The notes beneath the pieces were generated by a model. The model was given only the letters and a program-made list of their open reading frames with translations. It did not search any database and was not told the origin of the DNA. The position numbers were made by a program, and so were the translations under genes. A stretch of 64,000 nucleotides of DNA from Paenibacillus lycopersici (GTDB lineage: Bacteria; Bacillota; Bacilli; Paenibacillales; Paenibacillaceae): positions 5,435,501 to 5,499,500 of the forward strand of contig NZ_CP048209.1 of NCBI RefSeq assembly GCF_010119935.1, given 5' to 3'. Below, piece by piece: positions 43,155 to 52,815 of this stretch (its first letter is position 1; each line of letters starts with the position of its first letter).

Positions 43155-44819
43155 TCACTTTTCGACTTTTGCTGCATGCTCGCGATACTCCTGCGGCGTC
43201 ACGCCCGCTGCCTTCTTGAAGAGCCTGTAGAACGATTGGTCGGTGGAGAAACCGACGGATTTCGCGATGTCGCTGATGCGCAATCCCTGCTGTCCGAGCA
43301 GCTCCTTGGCCTTTCGCATGCGGGAACGCGCGATGAATTCGGACAATCCCTCGTTCGTGATTTGCTTGTACAAGCGCGACAAATAATACGGGTTATGTCC
43401 GACCACTTCCCCGATGCGCGTGAGCGACAGGTCGCCGGCCAGGTTCTGATCGACGTACCATTGGACGTGCTTGACGATGTCGTTCTCTTGGAACGTCTGT
43501 CCGGCACGCTTGATCTCGAACAGCTCCTCGGCAAGCGCCGTGTAATAAGCGGTCGTCTCCGTCCAAGCACCCCGGTCGTTGAAATGAAGAAGCCGCGTCA
43601 AATCATGCCGCTCGGCCAGCTCGGCATGCAGGCCCCAGCGGTTGATGTACGACAAGAAGATCGCCGCCAGGTTGATGTCGATTTCCATGCGCAGCAGCTC
43701 GGTTCCCTCACCCCCGCCGATCGCCATCAGCTGGGCGTAATCGATGAAGAACTGGTGCCGCTGGCCGTTCTCCAGGAAAGCCGCGAGCGATTCCAGCGCC
43801 TTCAATCCGGAGCGCACGGCATGATCATGGCCGCCTGCCGGGAGCGGCTCGCCGCGCCGCTGCTGCCCGAGGATCAGCGCTCCCCGTCCGAGTCCGGCGC
43901 CGAAATTGAGCAGCAGCTTCAAGTTCTCGAACTGCTCGGCTGCCTGCGGCCATGGCCGGAAGTCGGACGCAACCGCGAGCGAGAGGCTGAGCTTCAGCAG
44001 CTGGTCGGAAGTTTGCTGGATACTCTCGGCCATGCCCTGCGCGAAACGGACCGTCCGCGCGCGGATCTGCTCGCCCTGCTTGCCGTCCGGGACAGGTTCG
44101 TTCGGCTGGATCATCCAGACGATCTTGTTCTTGTCGAACGCCACGGATACGCTCTTGGCTCCGCCGTGCCAGTATTCTTCCGCGATGTTGCGGATGGCGT
44201 ACACGAGCAGTTCCCGGTCCGATAGCGTGAAGCCGTCCTTCCAGTCGTCGACGCGCCCGACGGCAAGCAGCACGGGCGCGTTGGCATCGAGCGGAATGTC
44301 GAGCCCCGCGAATTGTTCCGCCAGGTGACGGAGCGGCTGCGGTTCGCCGAGCAGCACCGCCCACAGAAATTCCTTGTGCAGCAGCGGCTTGGTCACGGAC
44401 ATGCGCTCCCGGGCCTGCGCGATCAACTGCTCCTTCTCCACGGCATCGTCCAGCTGACGGACGGCTTTGGCCACCGTCTCCTCGATCTTGCGCTCGCCTT
44501 CCGTCTTCAGCAAATAATCGACGCCGCTGTTGCGCATCGCTTGCTGGATATATTCGAAATCATCGTAGCCGGACAGGAAGATGACTTTGCACAGCGGCCA
44601 CTGCAGGTTGATTTCCTGCTGCAGCTCCAGCCCGTTCATGCCCGGCATCCGGATATCGGACAGGACGATGTCGATCTTCATCCGCGCCATCAGCTCCAGC
44701 GCGGCCGCGGCCGTATAGACGCCGAACACCTCCAGCGCGAGCGTCTCCGATTTCTGAAACAAGTCGACCAGATTGTCGACGATCAGCCGTTCGTTATCCA
44801 CGATCAGTAGACGATACAT
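43155..44819 (-). CDS. YesN-type response regulator with AraC DNA-binding domain
   Basis: 554 residues from the ATG at 44819, which has AAGGGAG 7 nt upstream; an ATG two codons earlier is too close to that site. The receiver domain has VDNERLI and the phospho-acceptor Asp in VLSDIRMPGMNG, with KTEGE at the Lys position. A long middle region is followed by two AraC helix-turn-helix motifs (LSLTRIGEVVGHNPYYLSRL and ISDIAKSVGFSTDQSFYRLF). It overlaps the kinase gene by 26 bp. Likely activator of the adjacent transporter operon. Confidence 0.92.
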   Translation of the reverse strand: MYRLLIVDNERLIVDNLVDLFQKSETLALEVFGVYTAAAALELMARMKIDIVLSDIRMPGMNGLELQQEINLQWPLCKVIFLSGYDDFEYIQQAMRNSGVDYLLKTEGERKIEETVAKAVRQLDDAVEKEQLIAQARERMSVTKPLLHKEFLWAVLLGEPQPLRHLAEQFAGLDIPLDANAPVLLAVGRVDDWKDGFTLSDRELLVYAIRNIAEEYWHGGAKSVSVAFDKNKIVWMIQPNEPVPDGKQGEQIRARTVRFAQGMAESIQQTSDQLLKLSLSLAVASDFRPWPQAAEQFENLKLLLNFGAGLGRGALILGQQRRGEPLPAGGHDHAVRSGLKALESLAAFLENGQRHQFFIDYAQLMAIGGGEGTELLRMEIDINLAAIFLSYINRWGLHAELAERHDLTRLLHFNDRGAWTETTAYYTALAEELFEIKRAGQTFQENDIVKHVQWYVDQNLAGDLSLTRIGEVVGHNPYYLSRLYKQITNEGLSEFIARSRMRKAKELLGQQGLRISDIAKSVGFSTDQSFYRLFKKAAGVTPQEYREHAAKVEK

Positions 44820-46587
44820 GTTCATTCTCCCTTCGCTTCGGAATCGTCAGCCTGATCCGCAATCCGCCCAGCGGACTGCGTGCCGCTTCAATGCCGCACT
44901 CGCCGCCGCTCGTCAGCATCATTCGCCGATGCACGTTCAGGATGCCCGTCGTCTCCTTGGCCCGGCCCACGTCCCGGAGACTGCGCGCCAGCGCCTGCAG
45001 CCGTTCATCGCTCAGACTGTCGCCGTTGTCCTCCACGACGATCGCCAGCCCGCCGGCCTCCGTCTCGAAACGGATCGCGAGCTTGCCGCCCGACACTTTG
45101 TCTTCCAGGCCGTGCTTGTATGCGTTCTCGACGAGCGGCTGCAGAATAAGCCGGGGCACGAGAACGTCCTTCCATCCGCCCGGGAGCGGTTCGCAGTGCG
45201 TCTCGATCGAGCCGGAGAAGCGCATATTCTGAATATCCAGGTAGGACTTGACGTGGGCCAGCTCCGATTCCAGCGTCACTTCCTCCTGCCCGGTCCGGGT
45301 AATGAACCGGAAGTATTCGCCGAGGCTGTCGAGCATGCGCAGCGACAGTTCCTGTTCTCCGCGGCGCACGAGCCCCTTCAGAATGAAGAAGCTGTTGAAC
45401 AAGAAATGGGGGTTGATCTGCGACTGCAGCTGCTTCAGCTCGGAGCGCTGCGACAAGATCTGCTGCTCGTACACTTCTTGGATCAGCACGCGGATGCGCG
45501 CGACCATCTGATTGAACTGGCCGTACAAATAGTGGAACTCGTCACGCCAGCGATGCTTCACGGCGACACCGAGATCGCCTCTCTCCACCTTCCGGAACGC
45601 GTCGACAAGCAGGCCGAGCGGCCGGTGAATAACGCGGTGAATCGAGAACGAGAATAATGCGACGAGCGCAAGCGATATGACGGACAGCAGAAGCAGCCAG
45701 CGGCTATAGCGGGTGATCGGCGACAGCACCTGCTCCGTCGGCATGTACACGGCAAGGTAGGTATTGGTGACCGGCGAATATTCGTACGACGCGAAATAGT
45801 TCTTGCCATTCACGTTCACGCTGCCGCTGCCGGGACGTTCGCGGACGTCGGTTCCGAGGTTCGCGTTTCTCGCCGCGAGCTGCCGCAGTTCGGATTCGAG
45901 CGGGCCGAGCGGGCCGTCCGCCACATACCAATCCGAATCGGGGTTCCAGATGACGGCGTGGCCGTCGTTCGATTGGACGATGCCGGAGAGCATCTCCTTC
46001 AGCTTGCTTCGGGAAAGCTCGATTTCGAGCGCGAGAATCGGCTGCTGGCCAGGGCGGACGACCCCGGGGTAGAGCTGGCTGATCAACAGCCGGTTGTCGA
46101 ACCTGAAAATCAGCGTCTGCATCGACGCCGGATTGAGGAGCGCCTGCATCTCGTCGGCCGGGATCCGGTCGTTGAGATCATTGGCGATAATGCTGCGGTC
46201 GAGCAGCGGAATGTACACCTTCACGTTCTCCACGAACGGCGTCGAGCTCTTCAGCAGATGAAGCTTATTTTTGACGCTCAGGATCGCCTGGACGCGTTCG
46301 AAATCGTTCATTAAATTAGCGGCGGTCGCAAGCCGCTGAAAGTCGCTGTCGTTCGCATACTCCGCCTTCAGCTGGTTCAACCGCGAAATCTCGGTATCGA
46401 GCGAGCTGCGATAGAAATGCACCTGGGACTGCACCGCCTGCGAGAGCTGCTTCTCGACGAGCTGCTTGCTCGACTGGTTCATCATGAAGCTGATCGCATA
46501 GATCGGCACGATCACGAGCAGGAAGCAGAGCACCAGTTTCGGATAAATCGAAAACGCGGGCAGATGCCGGCGGAATGAACCTTGCAT
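44794..46587 (-). CDS. YesM-type membrane histidine kinase
   Basis: 597 residues. Two membrane helices (about 17-37 and 300-318) enclose a large outside sensor domain; a HAMP linker follows. The phospho-acceptor motif is INPHFLFNSFFILKG and the ATPase domain has LVENAYKHGLED and VEDNGDS. This family responds to sugars or oligosaccharides reaching the outer face, often together with the binding protein. It overlaps the regulator gene by 26 bp, so the two are translated as a pair. Confidence 0.92.
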   Translation of the reverse strand: MQGSFRRHLPAFSIYPKLVLCFLLVIVPIYAISFMMNQSSKQLVEKQLSQAVQSQVHFYRSSLDTEISRLNQLKAEYANDSDFQRLATAANLMNDFERVQAILSVKNKLHLLKSSTPFVENVKVYIPLLDRSIIANDLNDRIPADEMQALLNPASMQTLIFRFDNRLLISQLYPGVVRPGQQPILALEIELSRSKLKEMLSGIVQSNDGHAVIWNPDSDWYVADGPLGPLESELRQLAARNANLGTDVRERPGSGSVNVNGKNYFASYEYSPVTNTYLAVYMPTEQVLSPITRYSRWLLLLSVISLALVALFSFSIHRVIHRPLGLLVDAFRKVERGDLGVAVKHRWRDEFHYLYGQFNQMVARIRVLIQEVYEQQILSQRSELKQLQSQINPHFLFNSFFILKGLVRRGEQELSLRMLDSLGEYFRFITRTGQEEVTLESELAHVKSYLDIQNMRFSGSIETHCEPLPGGWKDVLVPRLILQPLVENAYKHGLEDKVSGGKLAIRFETEAGGLAIVVEDNGDSLSDERLQALARSLRDVGRAKETTGILNVHRRMMLTSGGECGIEAARSPLGGLRIRLTIPKRRENEHVSSTDRG

Positions 46588-46967
46588 GGCCTATCATCGC
46601 CCCTTTCGGCGTATAACCTTATTCCATTCTTTCGTTCCATCGATCGTTCTTTATAGATTAGTGCAGCCGGATGCCTAGTTCTAGTCGCTATTTTGTACAT
46701 CCCGTTCGCGCATTTATACAATCGCCGCCGATCGTTCCCGGCAGGCGATCATGCGGGCCTTGCGCAACAAAACGGCCCCGATCCGACAGAAGCGGATCCA
46801 AGGCCGTTAACGGTCTTTATTGGCAAATCGGCTGGACAAAACCCGGTAGACTTAAGCGGTCTCCTTATGATTCGATAGATCGGTATGCCGAGCCGAGCCG
46901 GGTCATGTCGGGTCATGCCAGGTCAAGCCGTCTCCGTCGTCTCGAGGAAGAGAATCAAGCGGGCGGA
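46588..46967. other. 380-bp gap with no supported gene
   Basis: Contains the ribosome-site region of the YesM gene, a terminator hairpin at 46771-46808, a small CTAGTTCTAG palindrome near 46674 and short GCCGAGCCGAGCCGGGTC-like repeats near 46880-46925. Confidence 0.5.
46771..46808 (-). terminator. Terminator after the GT39-like gene
   Basis: AACGGCC / GGCCGTT outer arms and GATCCG / CGGATC inner arms, followed by GTTTTGTTG on the minus strand, 160 bp after the stop. Confidence 0.65.
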
Positions 46968-48251
46968 TCAAGCCTCCGGCGCCTTCGCTCGGCTCTTCAA
47001 CACGTCGGTTTCTTCCAGCACGGCAACGGCCAGATAGGCCGCGAAGATCGCCAACAGGCACATAAGCGGATAACCGTAGCGCCCGAAGGTTATAAACGGT
47101 AGATGGATGAACCAATAATAGAGAAACGGCAGCAGAATCGGCATCACCCGTTTGAACCCGCTCCGGAAGAGCGCCAGCGCGATGCCCGCAAACCCGGCCA
47201 GCACGAAGATGACCTGCAGGACGTTGATCAGCGGCCTCGGCAGGCCCGGAACCGGACGGGAGTAGAACGGATTCTCGAACAGCTCCAGCGACTTGCCGAC
47301 CGTGAACCAGTACGTATAGGGCAGCGTCTGGTGCTTGAAACCGTAGGCGATGAGCCTTTTTGCCGTCCGTTTCTGCTCCGTGTCGTAGCCCGCGAACAGG
47401 TTCTTGCTGTCGTTCTTGTATTCCGGATATTGCTCGAAGAAGCCCTTCGGCGGCGCGGCGCGATCGATCAGCGCGCCGAGCAGCATCGGATTGCCCGTCG
47501 ACTTCGTAAACGGAATGAATTCGTGGAAGTCCGCGTAATTGCGGACCCACCAAGGCGACAGCAGCAGCATGCTGCACGCTCCGACGATCGCCGTATACTT
47601 GACGATTTCAGCCCGGCTGTACCGGCGGATCAGCCACATGACGAGCAGGCACGCCGGAATGAGCGCGCACTGCGGCTTCACGTAGCAGGCCAGACCGAGC
47701 ATGATGCCCGCGAAGACGTAAGCGCCCGCCGTTCTTTTCCTGACCGCATAGAGAAAACTGCAGATGAGCAACAAAAAGAGCAGTTTGAACGTCGATTCCG
47801 TTAGAATCGCGCCGGAGGCGAACAGGTTCGGGATGTACAGCGCGTCGAGCAACGCAGCCGCCACCGCGACCCGCCTGCCGAGCGTTTCGCGCGCCAGAAT
47901 GAAGACCAAGTAGATCGAAGCGGCCTGCATGAAGCATTGCAGAATCCGGAATCCCATGACCGCCGCATCGCGGTCCAGGAAGGACAAGAACCCGCTTAAC
48001 AGGACGGGAATGGCCGGCATGATGAAATTCGTCGGCTGCATGCCGCTGTTGTAGACAAGCGTTCCATGCTCCAGCAGCACCTGCGCGGAGTAGACGTATT
48101 TCACATCGTCGTTATTGCGCAGCTCGTACGAGCCCAGCAGGAAGTGATCGCCCAGCCAGAGCACGATAGCCATATGTATCAGAAGCACGGCCGACATGAG
48201 TACCCATAGAAACGTCCGCATGCGGGGGCTTTCCGATCGTAGTGAGAACAA
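46968..48251 (-). CDS. GT39/ArnT-like membrane glycosyltransferase
   Basis: 427 residues if the TTG at 48251 is the start (AAGGAG 8 nt upstream); the ATG at 48221 (MRTFLWV) is the alternative. About 11 membrane helices and an early acidic loop RNNDDVKYVYSAQVLL, the place of the catalytic Asp in the GT-C mannosyltransferase fold. These enzymes take a sugar from a polyprenyl-phosphate carrier on the outer face of the membrane. It is divergent from a GT2-DUF2304-SMR operon that could supply such a lipid-linked sugar. Confidence 0.82.
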   Translation of the reverse strand: MFSLRSESPRMRTFLWVLMSAVLLIHMAIVLWLGDHFLLGSYELRNNDDVKYVYSAQVLLEHGTLVYNSGMQPTNFIMPAIPVLLSGFLSFLDRDAAVMGFRILQCFMQAASIYLVFILARETLGRRVAVAAALLDALYIPNLFASGAILTESTFKLLFLLLICSFLYAVRKRTAGAYVFAGIMLGLACYVKPQCALIPACLLVMWLIRRYSRAEIVKYTAIVGACSMLLLSPWWVRNYADFHEFIPFTKSTGNPMLLGALIDRAAPPKGFFEQYPEYKNDSKNLFAGYDTEQKRTAKRLIAYGFKHQTLPYTYWFTVGKSLELFENPFYSRPVPGLPRPLINVLQVIFVLAGFAGIALALFRSGFKRVMPILLPFLYYWFIHLPFITFGRYGYPLMCLLAIFAAYLAVAVLEETDVLKSRAKAPEA

Positions 48252-48366
48252 TTCGACAACTCCTTCCAATGATTGGTATTCTTTTCAATAACGTTTTCTA
48301 TTATACTATATTGGATTTGGATAGGAGCAACCCCCGGCATCGAAGATGAGAAAGAAGGTTACACGC

Positions 48367-49074
48367 ATGATGCAGCATCAGCGCAACAGCGATATTCTGA
48401 TTATTATTCCGGCGTACAACGAAGAAGCGACGCTCGCCAGAACGGTATCCGAGTTGAAACGGCATACGCCGTACGACTTTATCGTCATCGACGACGGCTC
48501 CAAGGACAGCACGCCCGATATTATTCGCGAGGAAGGCCTTCCCGCGCTGCGGCACGCCGTCAATCTCGGCATCGGCGGCTCCATGCAGAGCGGCTACAAG
48601 TACGCGCACCGCGGCGGCTACCGGTACGCCATTCAGTTGGACGCGGACGGCCAGCACCGGCCGGAAGACATCGCGAAGCTCGTCCGCGAAATCGAAACGA
48701 GCGGCTGCGATATGGTCATCGGCTCGCGGTTCGTCGAGAAGAGCGGCTATCGGGGCAGCTTGTCCCGCCGTATCGGCATTTTCTATTTCCACCATTTGAT
48801 CCGGGTGCTGACGGGCATTCCGGTCTACGATCCCACATCGGGCTTCCGCATCGTCGGAAGAGCCGCCATCGAGCAATTCGCCCGCCATTATCCGACGGAT
48901 TATCCCGAGGTCGAGGTGCTGGTGAGCTTGTCCAAGCGCGGGTTCAAAATCAAGGAGATCAGCGTGGAGATGCGCGGCCGCCAAGGCGGCACCTCGTCCA
49001 TCAACTGGTCGAAATCGATCTATTACATGTTGAAAGTAACGCTGTTCTCGGTGATTCGCAAAAGCTTCTCGTAG
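48367..49074 (+). CDS. Polyprenyl-phosphate sugar transferase, GT2 (DPM1-like)
   Basis: 235 residues from the ATG at 48367, with AAGAAGG 8 nt upstream. GT-A motifs: IIIPAYNEEATL, VIDDGSKD, LDADGQHRPED and GFRIVGRAAI. No long C-terminal membrane region, so a peripheral enzyme like dolichol-phosphate mannose synthase. It would load a sugar on a polyprenyl phosphate at the inner membrane face. First gene of a three-gene operon. Confidence 0.9.
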   Translation: MMQHQRNSDILIIIPAYNEEATLARTVSELKRHTPYDFIVIDDGSKDSTPDIIREEGLPALRHAVNLGIGGSMQSGYKYAHRGGYRYAIQLDADGQHRPEDIAKLVREIETSGCDMVIGSRFVEKSGYRGSLSRRIGIFYFHHLIRVLTGIPVYDPTSGFRIVGRAAIEQFARHYPTDYPEVEVLVSLSKRGFKIKEISVEMRGRQGGTSSINWSKSIYYMLKVTLFSVIRKSFS

Positions 49075-49119
49075 GCAGAAATAACGGACCTCCCGTCCGC
49101 TCGAAAAGGATTTGAAGCC

Positions 49120-49485
49120 ATGAATCAGTTTGTCGCCATCCTGATCACGTTGTTCTTCCTCGGGCTGATCGTCTCCTTCACGGTTACGCACAAGCTGAAG
49201 GACCGCTACGCCTTCCTGTGGCTCGTCACCGCCGCTCTGGGCGTGCTGGCGGCCGCATGCATTCCGCTCCTCAACCGGTTCTCGGAATGGCTCGGCATCT
49301 ACTACATGCCGACGTTCGTCTTCCTCGTGACGATCATCTACATGCTTGCGCTGCTCGTCCGCCAGACGATCAGCTTGTCCAAGCAGTCCGATCAGATCAA
49401 GACCTTGACGCAGGAGTTCGCCGTCATGGAGAAGAAGCTGCTGGAACTTCATCAACTGGCGGACCGAGGTGAACCAAGGACATGA
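49120..49485 (+). CDS. DUF2304 membrane protein
   Basis: 121 residues with three membrane helices and a C-terminal coiled-coil-like segment (LSKQSDQIKTLTQEFAVMEK). DUF2304 genes are often next to DPM1-like transferases, where the product may anchor or regulate the enzyme. Its stop overlaps the start of the SMR-like gene (ATGA). Confidence 0.85.
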   Translation: MNQFVAILITLFFLGLIVSFTVTHKLKDRYAFLWLVTAALGVLAAACIPLLNRFSEWLGIYYMPTFVFLVTIIYMLALLVRQTISLSKQSDQIKTLTQEFAVMEKKLLELHQLADRGEPRT

Positions 49486-49856
49486 ATTTCGTCCAATTCC
49501 TGCTCATACTAGCGAACACGCTCATGCTCGTCGCAGGGCAGTTTCTATGGAAATACGGGCTGATGCAGCGGGACAAGCCGTTCGAATCGCTGCGCACCAT
49601 CCTGGAGCTGGTGTTCTCGCCTTATATCCTCGGCGGCTTGTTCATTTATGGCTGCGCGACCGTGCTATGGCTGTTCATCGTGTCCAAAGTCGATCTCGGT
49701 CTCGCGTACCCGATTCAGAGCTTGGCGTACATCATCTCCATCATCGGCGCCTACTACCTGTTCGACGAATCGCTGAACGGGCTGAAGATCGCCGGATGCC
49801 TGCTCATTCTCGCCGGCGTCGCGTGCATCGGCCTGTCCGCGAAGTACGCGGCATAA
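49482..49856 (+). CDS. SMR/EamA-like small membrane protein, putative lipid-sugar flippase
   Basis: 124 residues, four membrane helices, with LMLVAGQFLWKYGL and VDLGLAYPIQSLAYIISII, the layout of half-size EamA/SMR proteins such as ArnE/ArnF. In this context it may flip the polyprenyl-linked sugar made by the GT2 protein. It overlaps DUF2304 by 4 bp. Drug export is the alternative but fits the operon less well. Confidence 0.82.
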   Translation: MNFVQFLLILANTLMLVAGQFLWKYGLMQRDKPFESLRTILELVFSPYILGGLFIYGCATVLWLFIVSKVDLGLAYPIQSLAYIISIIGAYYLFDESLNGLKIAGCLLILAGVACIGLSAKYAA

Positions 49857-49874
49857 TGTAAGACTCCAATCAAA

Positions 49875-49944
49875 AAGCACGACGCAGGCGAAGGCCCTCC
49901 GAATCCGCGATATGCGGAACGGACGCCCAAGTCGGCTCGTGCTT
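49875..49944 (+). terminator. Long stem-loop after the SMR-like gene
   Basis: AAGCACGA / TCGTGCTT outer arms enclose a TCCG...CGGA hairpin and are followed by TTGTTGTCTTT. Probable terminator of the GT2 operon. Confidence 0.55.
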
Positions 49945-49997
49945 GTTGTCTTTAAGGCGTATGCATGATCCCAGTACGACTCTTTACGGGTTATGCG

Positions 49998-50738
49998 CTA
50001 TTGCTGCTTCTCCGCATTCGGATCGCCGATGCCGCAGCCGTCATCCGTGCATACCTGTCCCGTGTTGCTGTTCGTCGAGGAAGGGTCGAGCATGATGAGC
50101 GGCTTCTCCTCTTCCCAGCATTTCTCGAGCACGTCCAGGAACACTTCGCTCGGCTGCGCGCCCGCTACCGCATATTTGCGGTTGATGACGTAGAACGGCA
50201 CGCCGTTCGCGCCGAGCTGCGACGCTTCGCGGCACTCCGCCTCCACTTCCGCCTTGAATTCGTCGCTGCGCAGCACCGCTTCCGCTTCTTTCGGATCGAG
50301 TCCGATTTCTTCCGCGATCGCAATCAGCGTCTCCAGCCGGCCCACATGCTTGGAATCGGTAAAATACGCCTTGAACAGCTGCTCCGCCGCCTCCGTCCGC
50401 TTGCCGTAACGGCCGGCGAAATGAATCAGGCGATGCGCGTCGAGCGAGTTCGCCGGGTAGGCATGCTCGAAATTGTACGCGAGCCCGAGCTCCGCCGCTT
50501 GGTTGACGAGATTCTCGTGCATGGCGATGGACTGCTCCCGGCTGATGCCGTATTTCTTCGCAACGAGCCCGTACGCATCCAGCGCCGGCTCCTTGTCCGC
50601 GTTCGGATCCAATTGAAAACTCCGATACACGACTTCGATTTCGTCCTTGTGCGCGAACTTCGCAAGTCCCGCTTCGAATCTGCGCTTGCCGATATAGCAG
50701 AACGGGCAGGCGATGTCGGACCATACTTCCACTTTCAT
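49998..50738 (-). CDS. DsbA-family oxidoreductase (FrnE-like)
   Basis: 246 residues from the ATG at 50738 (GGAGAG upstream; the frame start five codons earlier overlaps that site). Thioredoxin fold with CPFC in VWSDIACPFCYIGKRRFE and cis-Pro in NGVPFYVIN. No signal peptide, so cytoplasmic, unlike true DsbA. The tail holds CTDDGCG, an additional Cys pair seen in FrnE-type proteins. Role: thiol/disulfide exchange, possibly in oxidative stress. Confidence 0.9.
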   Translation of the reverse strand: MKVEVWSDIACPFCYIGKRRFEAGLAKFAHKDEIEVVYRSFQLDPNADKEPALDAYGLVAKKYGISREQSIAMHENLVNQAAELGLAYNFEHAYPANSLDAHRLIHFAGRYGKRTEAAEQLFKAYFTDSKHVGRLETLIAIAEEIGLDPKEAEAVLRSDEFKAEVEAECREASQLGANGVPFYVINRKYAVAGAQPSEVFLDVLEKCWEEEKPLIMLDPSSTNSNTGQVCTDDGCGIGDPNAEKQQ

Positions 50739-50929
50739 GCTGACACTCTCCATGATCAGAATAAGCCTTCGTCTTCCTGGCTTTGCATGCTTGACTGTAT
50801 TATACCGCCAACTCCCCGGCAGGTCGAATAGATCGGCTTACGAGCGGGCAGCAAGCAGGAGTAGCCGTTCGCAGCGAGAATGTACTTCCATAGCAAGCTG
50901 TCATTCCATGCGGAGAAGGGGACTTGATC

Positions 50930-51526
50930 ATGAGCACGAATCTATTCCACGATGTAGCTGCGAGAAACGGCTTCACCTGGGCGAACGAGCCCGAGCGCTG
51001 GTCGTACACAGCGGATGGCGGACTCTACGTCGAAGCGCCGGCGAAAGCCGACTATTATCAAGACCCGGCGGGCAAGCATATCGTCAGCTCGGCCCCGTTC
51101 CTGCGGCTGCAGGCCGGCGTTGCCTTCGAGCTGACGACCAGGCTCGGCGCGGCGATGAAGGACCAATACGATTCCGGCTGCCTCATGCTGCTGGCCGACG
51201 ACCGGAACTGGGCGAAGCTGTGCTTCGAGCACAACGGCCGCTATCCGACGATCGTCTCCGTCGTCACGCAGAACGGCGTCTCCGATGACTGCAATTCGAT
51301 GCGGGTCGACGTCGAGAAGCCGTACCTGCGCATTACGCGAACGAATGCATGCATCGCCTTTCATTATTCGGAAGATGGCGAGGCGTGGGAACAGGTCCGC
51401 TACTTCGGGATGCAGCTGCCCGTCAACGTGCATGCCGGCGTCGTCGCGCAGTCCCCCCAAGGGACGGGATGCGCGGTCACGTTCGATTTTCTGACGCTGA
51501 CGGAGTCCGAGCTTGCCCGCTCGTAA
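50930..51526 (+). CDS. DUF1349 concanavalin-like protein
   Basis: 198 residues from the ATG at 50930 with AAGGGGA upstream. Beta-rich, with WSYTADGGLYVEAP, DYYQDP, SGCLMLLADDRNWAK and YSEDGEAWEQVRYFGM. This matches DUF1349 proteins, which have a lectin/glucanase-like fold and no known activity. No signal peptide. Single gene, divergent from the DsbA-family gene. Confidence 0.85.
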   Translation: MSTNLFHDVAARNGFTWANEPERWSYTADGGLYVEAPAKADYYQDPAGKHIVSSAPFLRLQAGVAFELTTRLGAAMKDQYDSGCLMLLADDRNWAKLCFEHNGRYPTIVSVVTQNGVSDDCNSMRVDVEKPYLRITRTNACIAFHYSEDGEAWEQVRYFGMQLPVNVHAGVVAQSPQGTGCAVTFDFLTLTESELARS

Positions 51527-51643
51527 CGGCGTCGCTCCGCGGCCTGAATAGGTCAGCCAAGTGATAGGCTGACCTCGGCAATGAAACAGCGACAAGCCAA
51601 AGGGCCGGAAATAAAGGCCTCGGCTGCCGCTGGTTCAGGCGTT

Positions 51644-52312
51644 CTATCGTCCCTCGTCGTTGAGCAAAGCCCTCTTCAAATCGTATGAGGTCGAGGTATA
51701 ACCAATATCGGTTTCATAAATTCTTAGAAAAATAAACCTTAACCAACCGCCCTCGGGATTGTGATCGTCAATGGTGTCTGGAAATTCACTTGAATTTGTA
51801 CAATCTCTCAACATCACAACCCGATAATTATGATGGCGGGCACCTATGCAAGTATGGAATAGACACGATTTCAAATGGAAGCCAACCGTAATTAACGTAT
51901 CAATGTTCCAGGTTTTTAGATAATAATCCAGCACAGTTCCGTTGAATCCGTCTTTATGCGATTTTGGAATAACTGCCTCGTCATCGAGCGGTTGTATGGA
52001 CGGATTAAATTTAGGGATCAGCGGTTTCCAACTGTTTTCAAGAGCGTCTAGTCCATGAATTTTTGTTGTGACATCGTTTGGTCCCCCAACGCCATATATA
52101 GCGTTGAATAAATAAACGATCTTCATGCCAGACTCCCTCGCGATGCTGAGTGCCGAGCAAATCCCGTTCTCAATAACATGTTTTTCAGCGGAAGATTCAT
52201 CACAATCAACTAAAAGAAACGCGGTTCTTTCCGGAACGATATTAATTTGCAAATCAGAGTCGGCATTATATTTTCTTACGCATAATCTTATTTCCGATGT
52301 TGTATGTTCCAT
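51644..52312 (-). CDS. Isochorismatase-like cysteine hydrolase
   Basis: 222 residues. The catalytic triad can be read as Asp in FLLVDCDESS, Lys in AVIPKSHKDGF and Cys in HLKSCLFHT. The Cys is followed by the T-x3-A pattern of the family. Long N-terminal extension (about 30 residues). Family members hydrolyse isochorismate, nicotinamide, N-carbamoyl compounds and similar substrates; this one is not typed. Its base composition is clearly more AT-rich than its neighbours', as is the pseudogene upstream, pointing to a different origin. Confidence 0.78.
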   Translation of the reverse strand: MEHTTSEIRLCVRKYNADSDLQINIVPERTAFLLVDCDESSAEKHVIENGICSALSIARESGMKIVYLFNAIYGVGGPNDVTTKIHGLDALENSWKPLIPKFNPSIQPLDDEAVIPKSHKDGFNGTVLDYYLKTWNIDTLITVGFHLKSCLFHTCIGARHHNYRVVMLRDCTNSSEFPDTIDDHNPEGGWLRFIFLRIYETDIGYTSTSYDLKRALLNDEGR

Positions 52313-52377
52313 GGCCAGACACCGCCTTCACCCGTATTGTAATGAATAAGTTTTGCTCGATATCCTCTTGTTCTCAG

Positions 52378-52815
52378 TTACAACAATGAGGATACTTCAT
52401 CCAGAATCGGCGCACATATATTGGCTACGGCACCGACGGAAAATGGATTGTTATAGTCGATATAGGAAAAAGGATAGTTGAAGAGATGCGGTTGGTTCTG
52501 CCAAGAGGTCCCGCGCTTAACGGACTCCTGACTGCTCTTGGCACGCCATGGCATATATTTCAGTTCAATATCACGCCACAGTTCGCATCGTTGAGCTTTC
52601 GTAAATGCGATATCCTCATGTACGGTGTGCTCAAATTCGTCAATCGCGCATCGGTAAGGAAGATATCGCAGCTCGACGATACGGTAATTTGGGTCTATTC
52701 GTTCGACGATAGAAGCAACATCGATTCGGAGAATCCCATGAAACGGGAGCTTGCCGTTACCGGCCAGTCGCATGTGATCGTGCAAGACGGCGAGATCGAT
52801 GTGCTTACGGCTCAC
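52378..52815 (-). pseudogene. Remnant of an M3 oligoendopeptidase (C-terminal fragment)
   Basis: Minus-strand translation contains LRYLPYRCAIDEFEHTVHED, WRDIELKYMPWR and SWQNQPHLFNYPFSYIDY. These match, in order, the C-terminal part of oligoendopeptidase F, where the consensus is DEFQH..VYE, KYLPH and WQRQ.HIF..PFYYIDY. The zinc motif HExxH and the first two thirds of the enzyme are missing, the N-terminal part does not match, and the family pattern is lost after YIDY. So it is a non-functional fragment. Confidence 0.7.
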
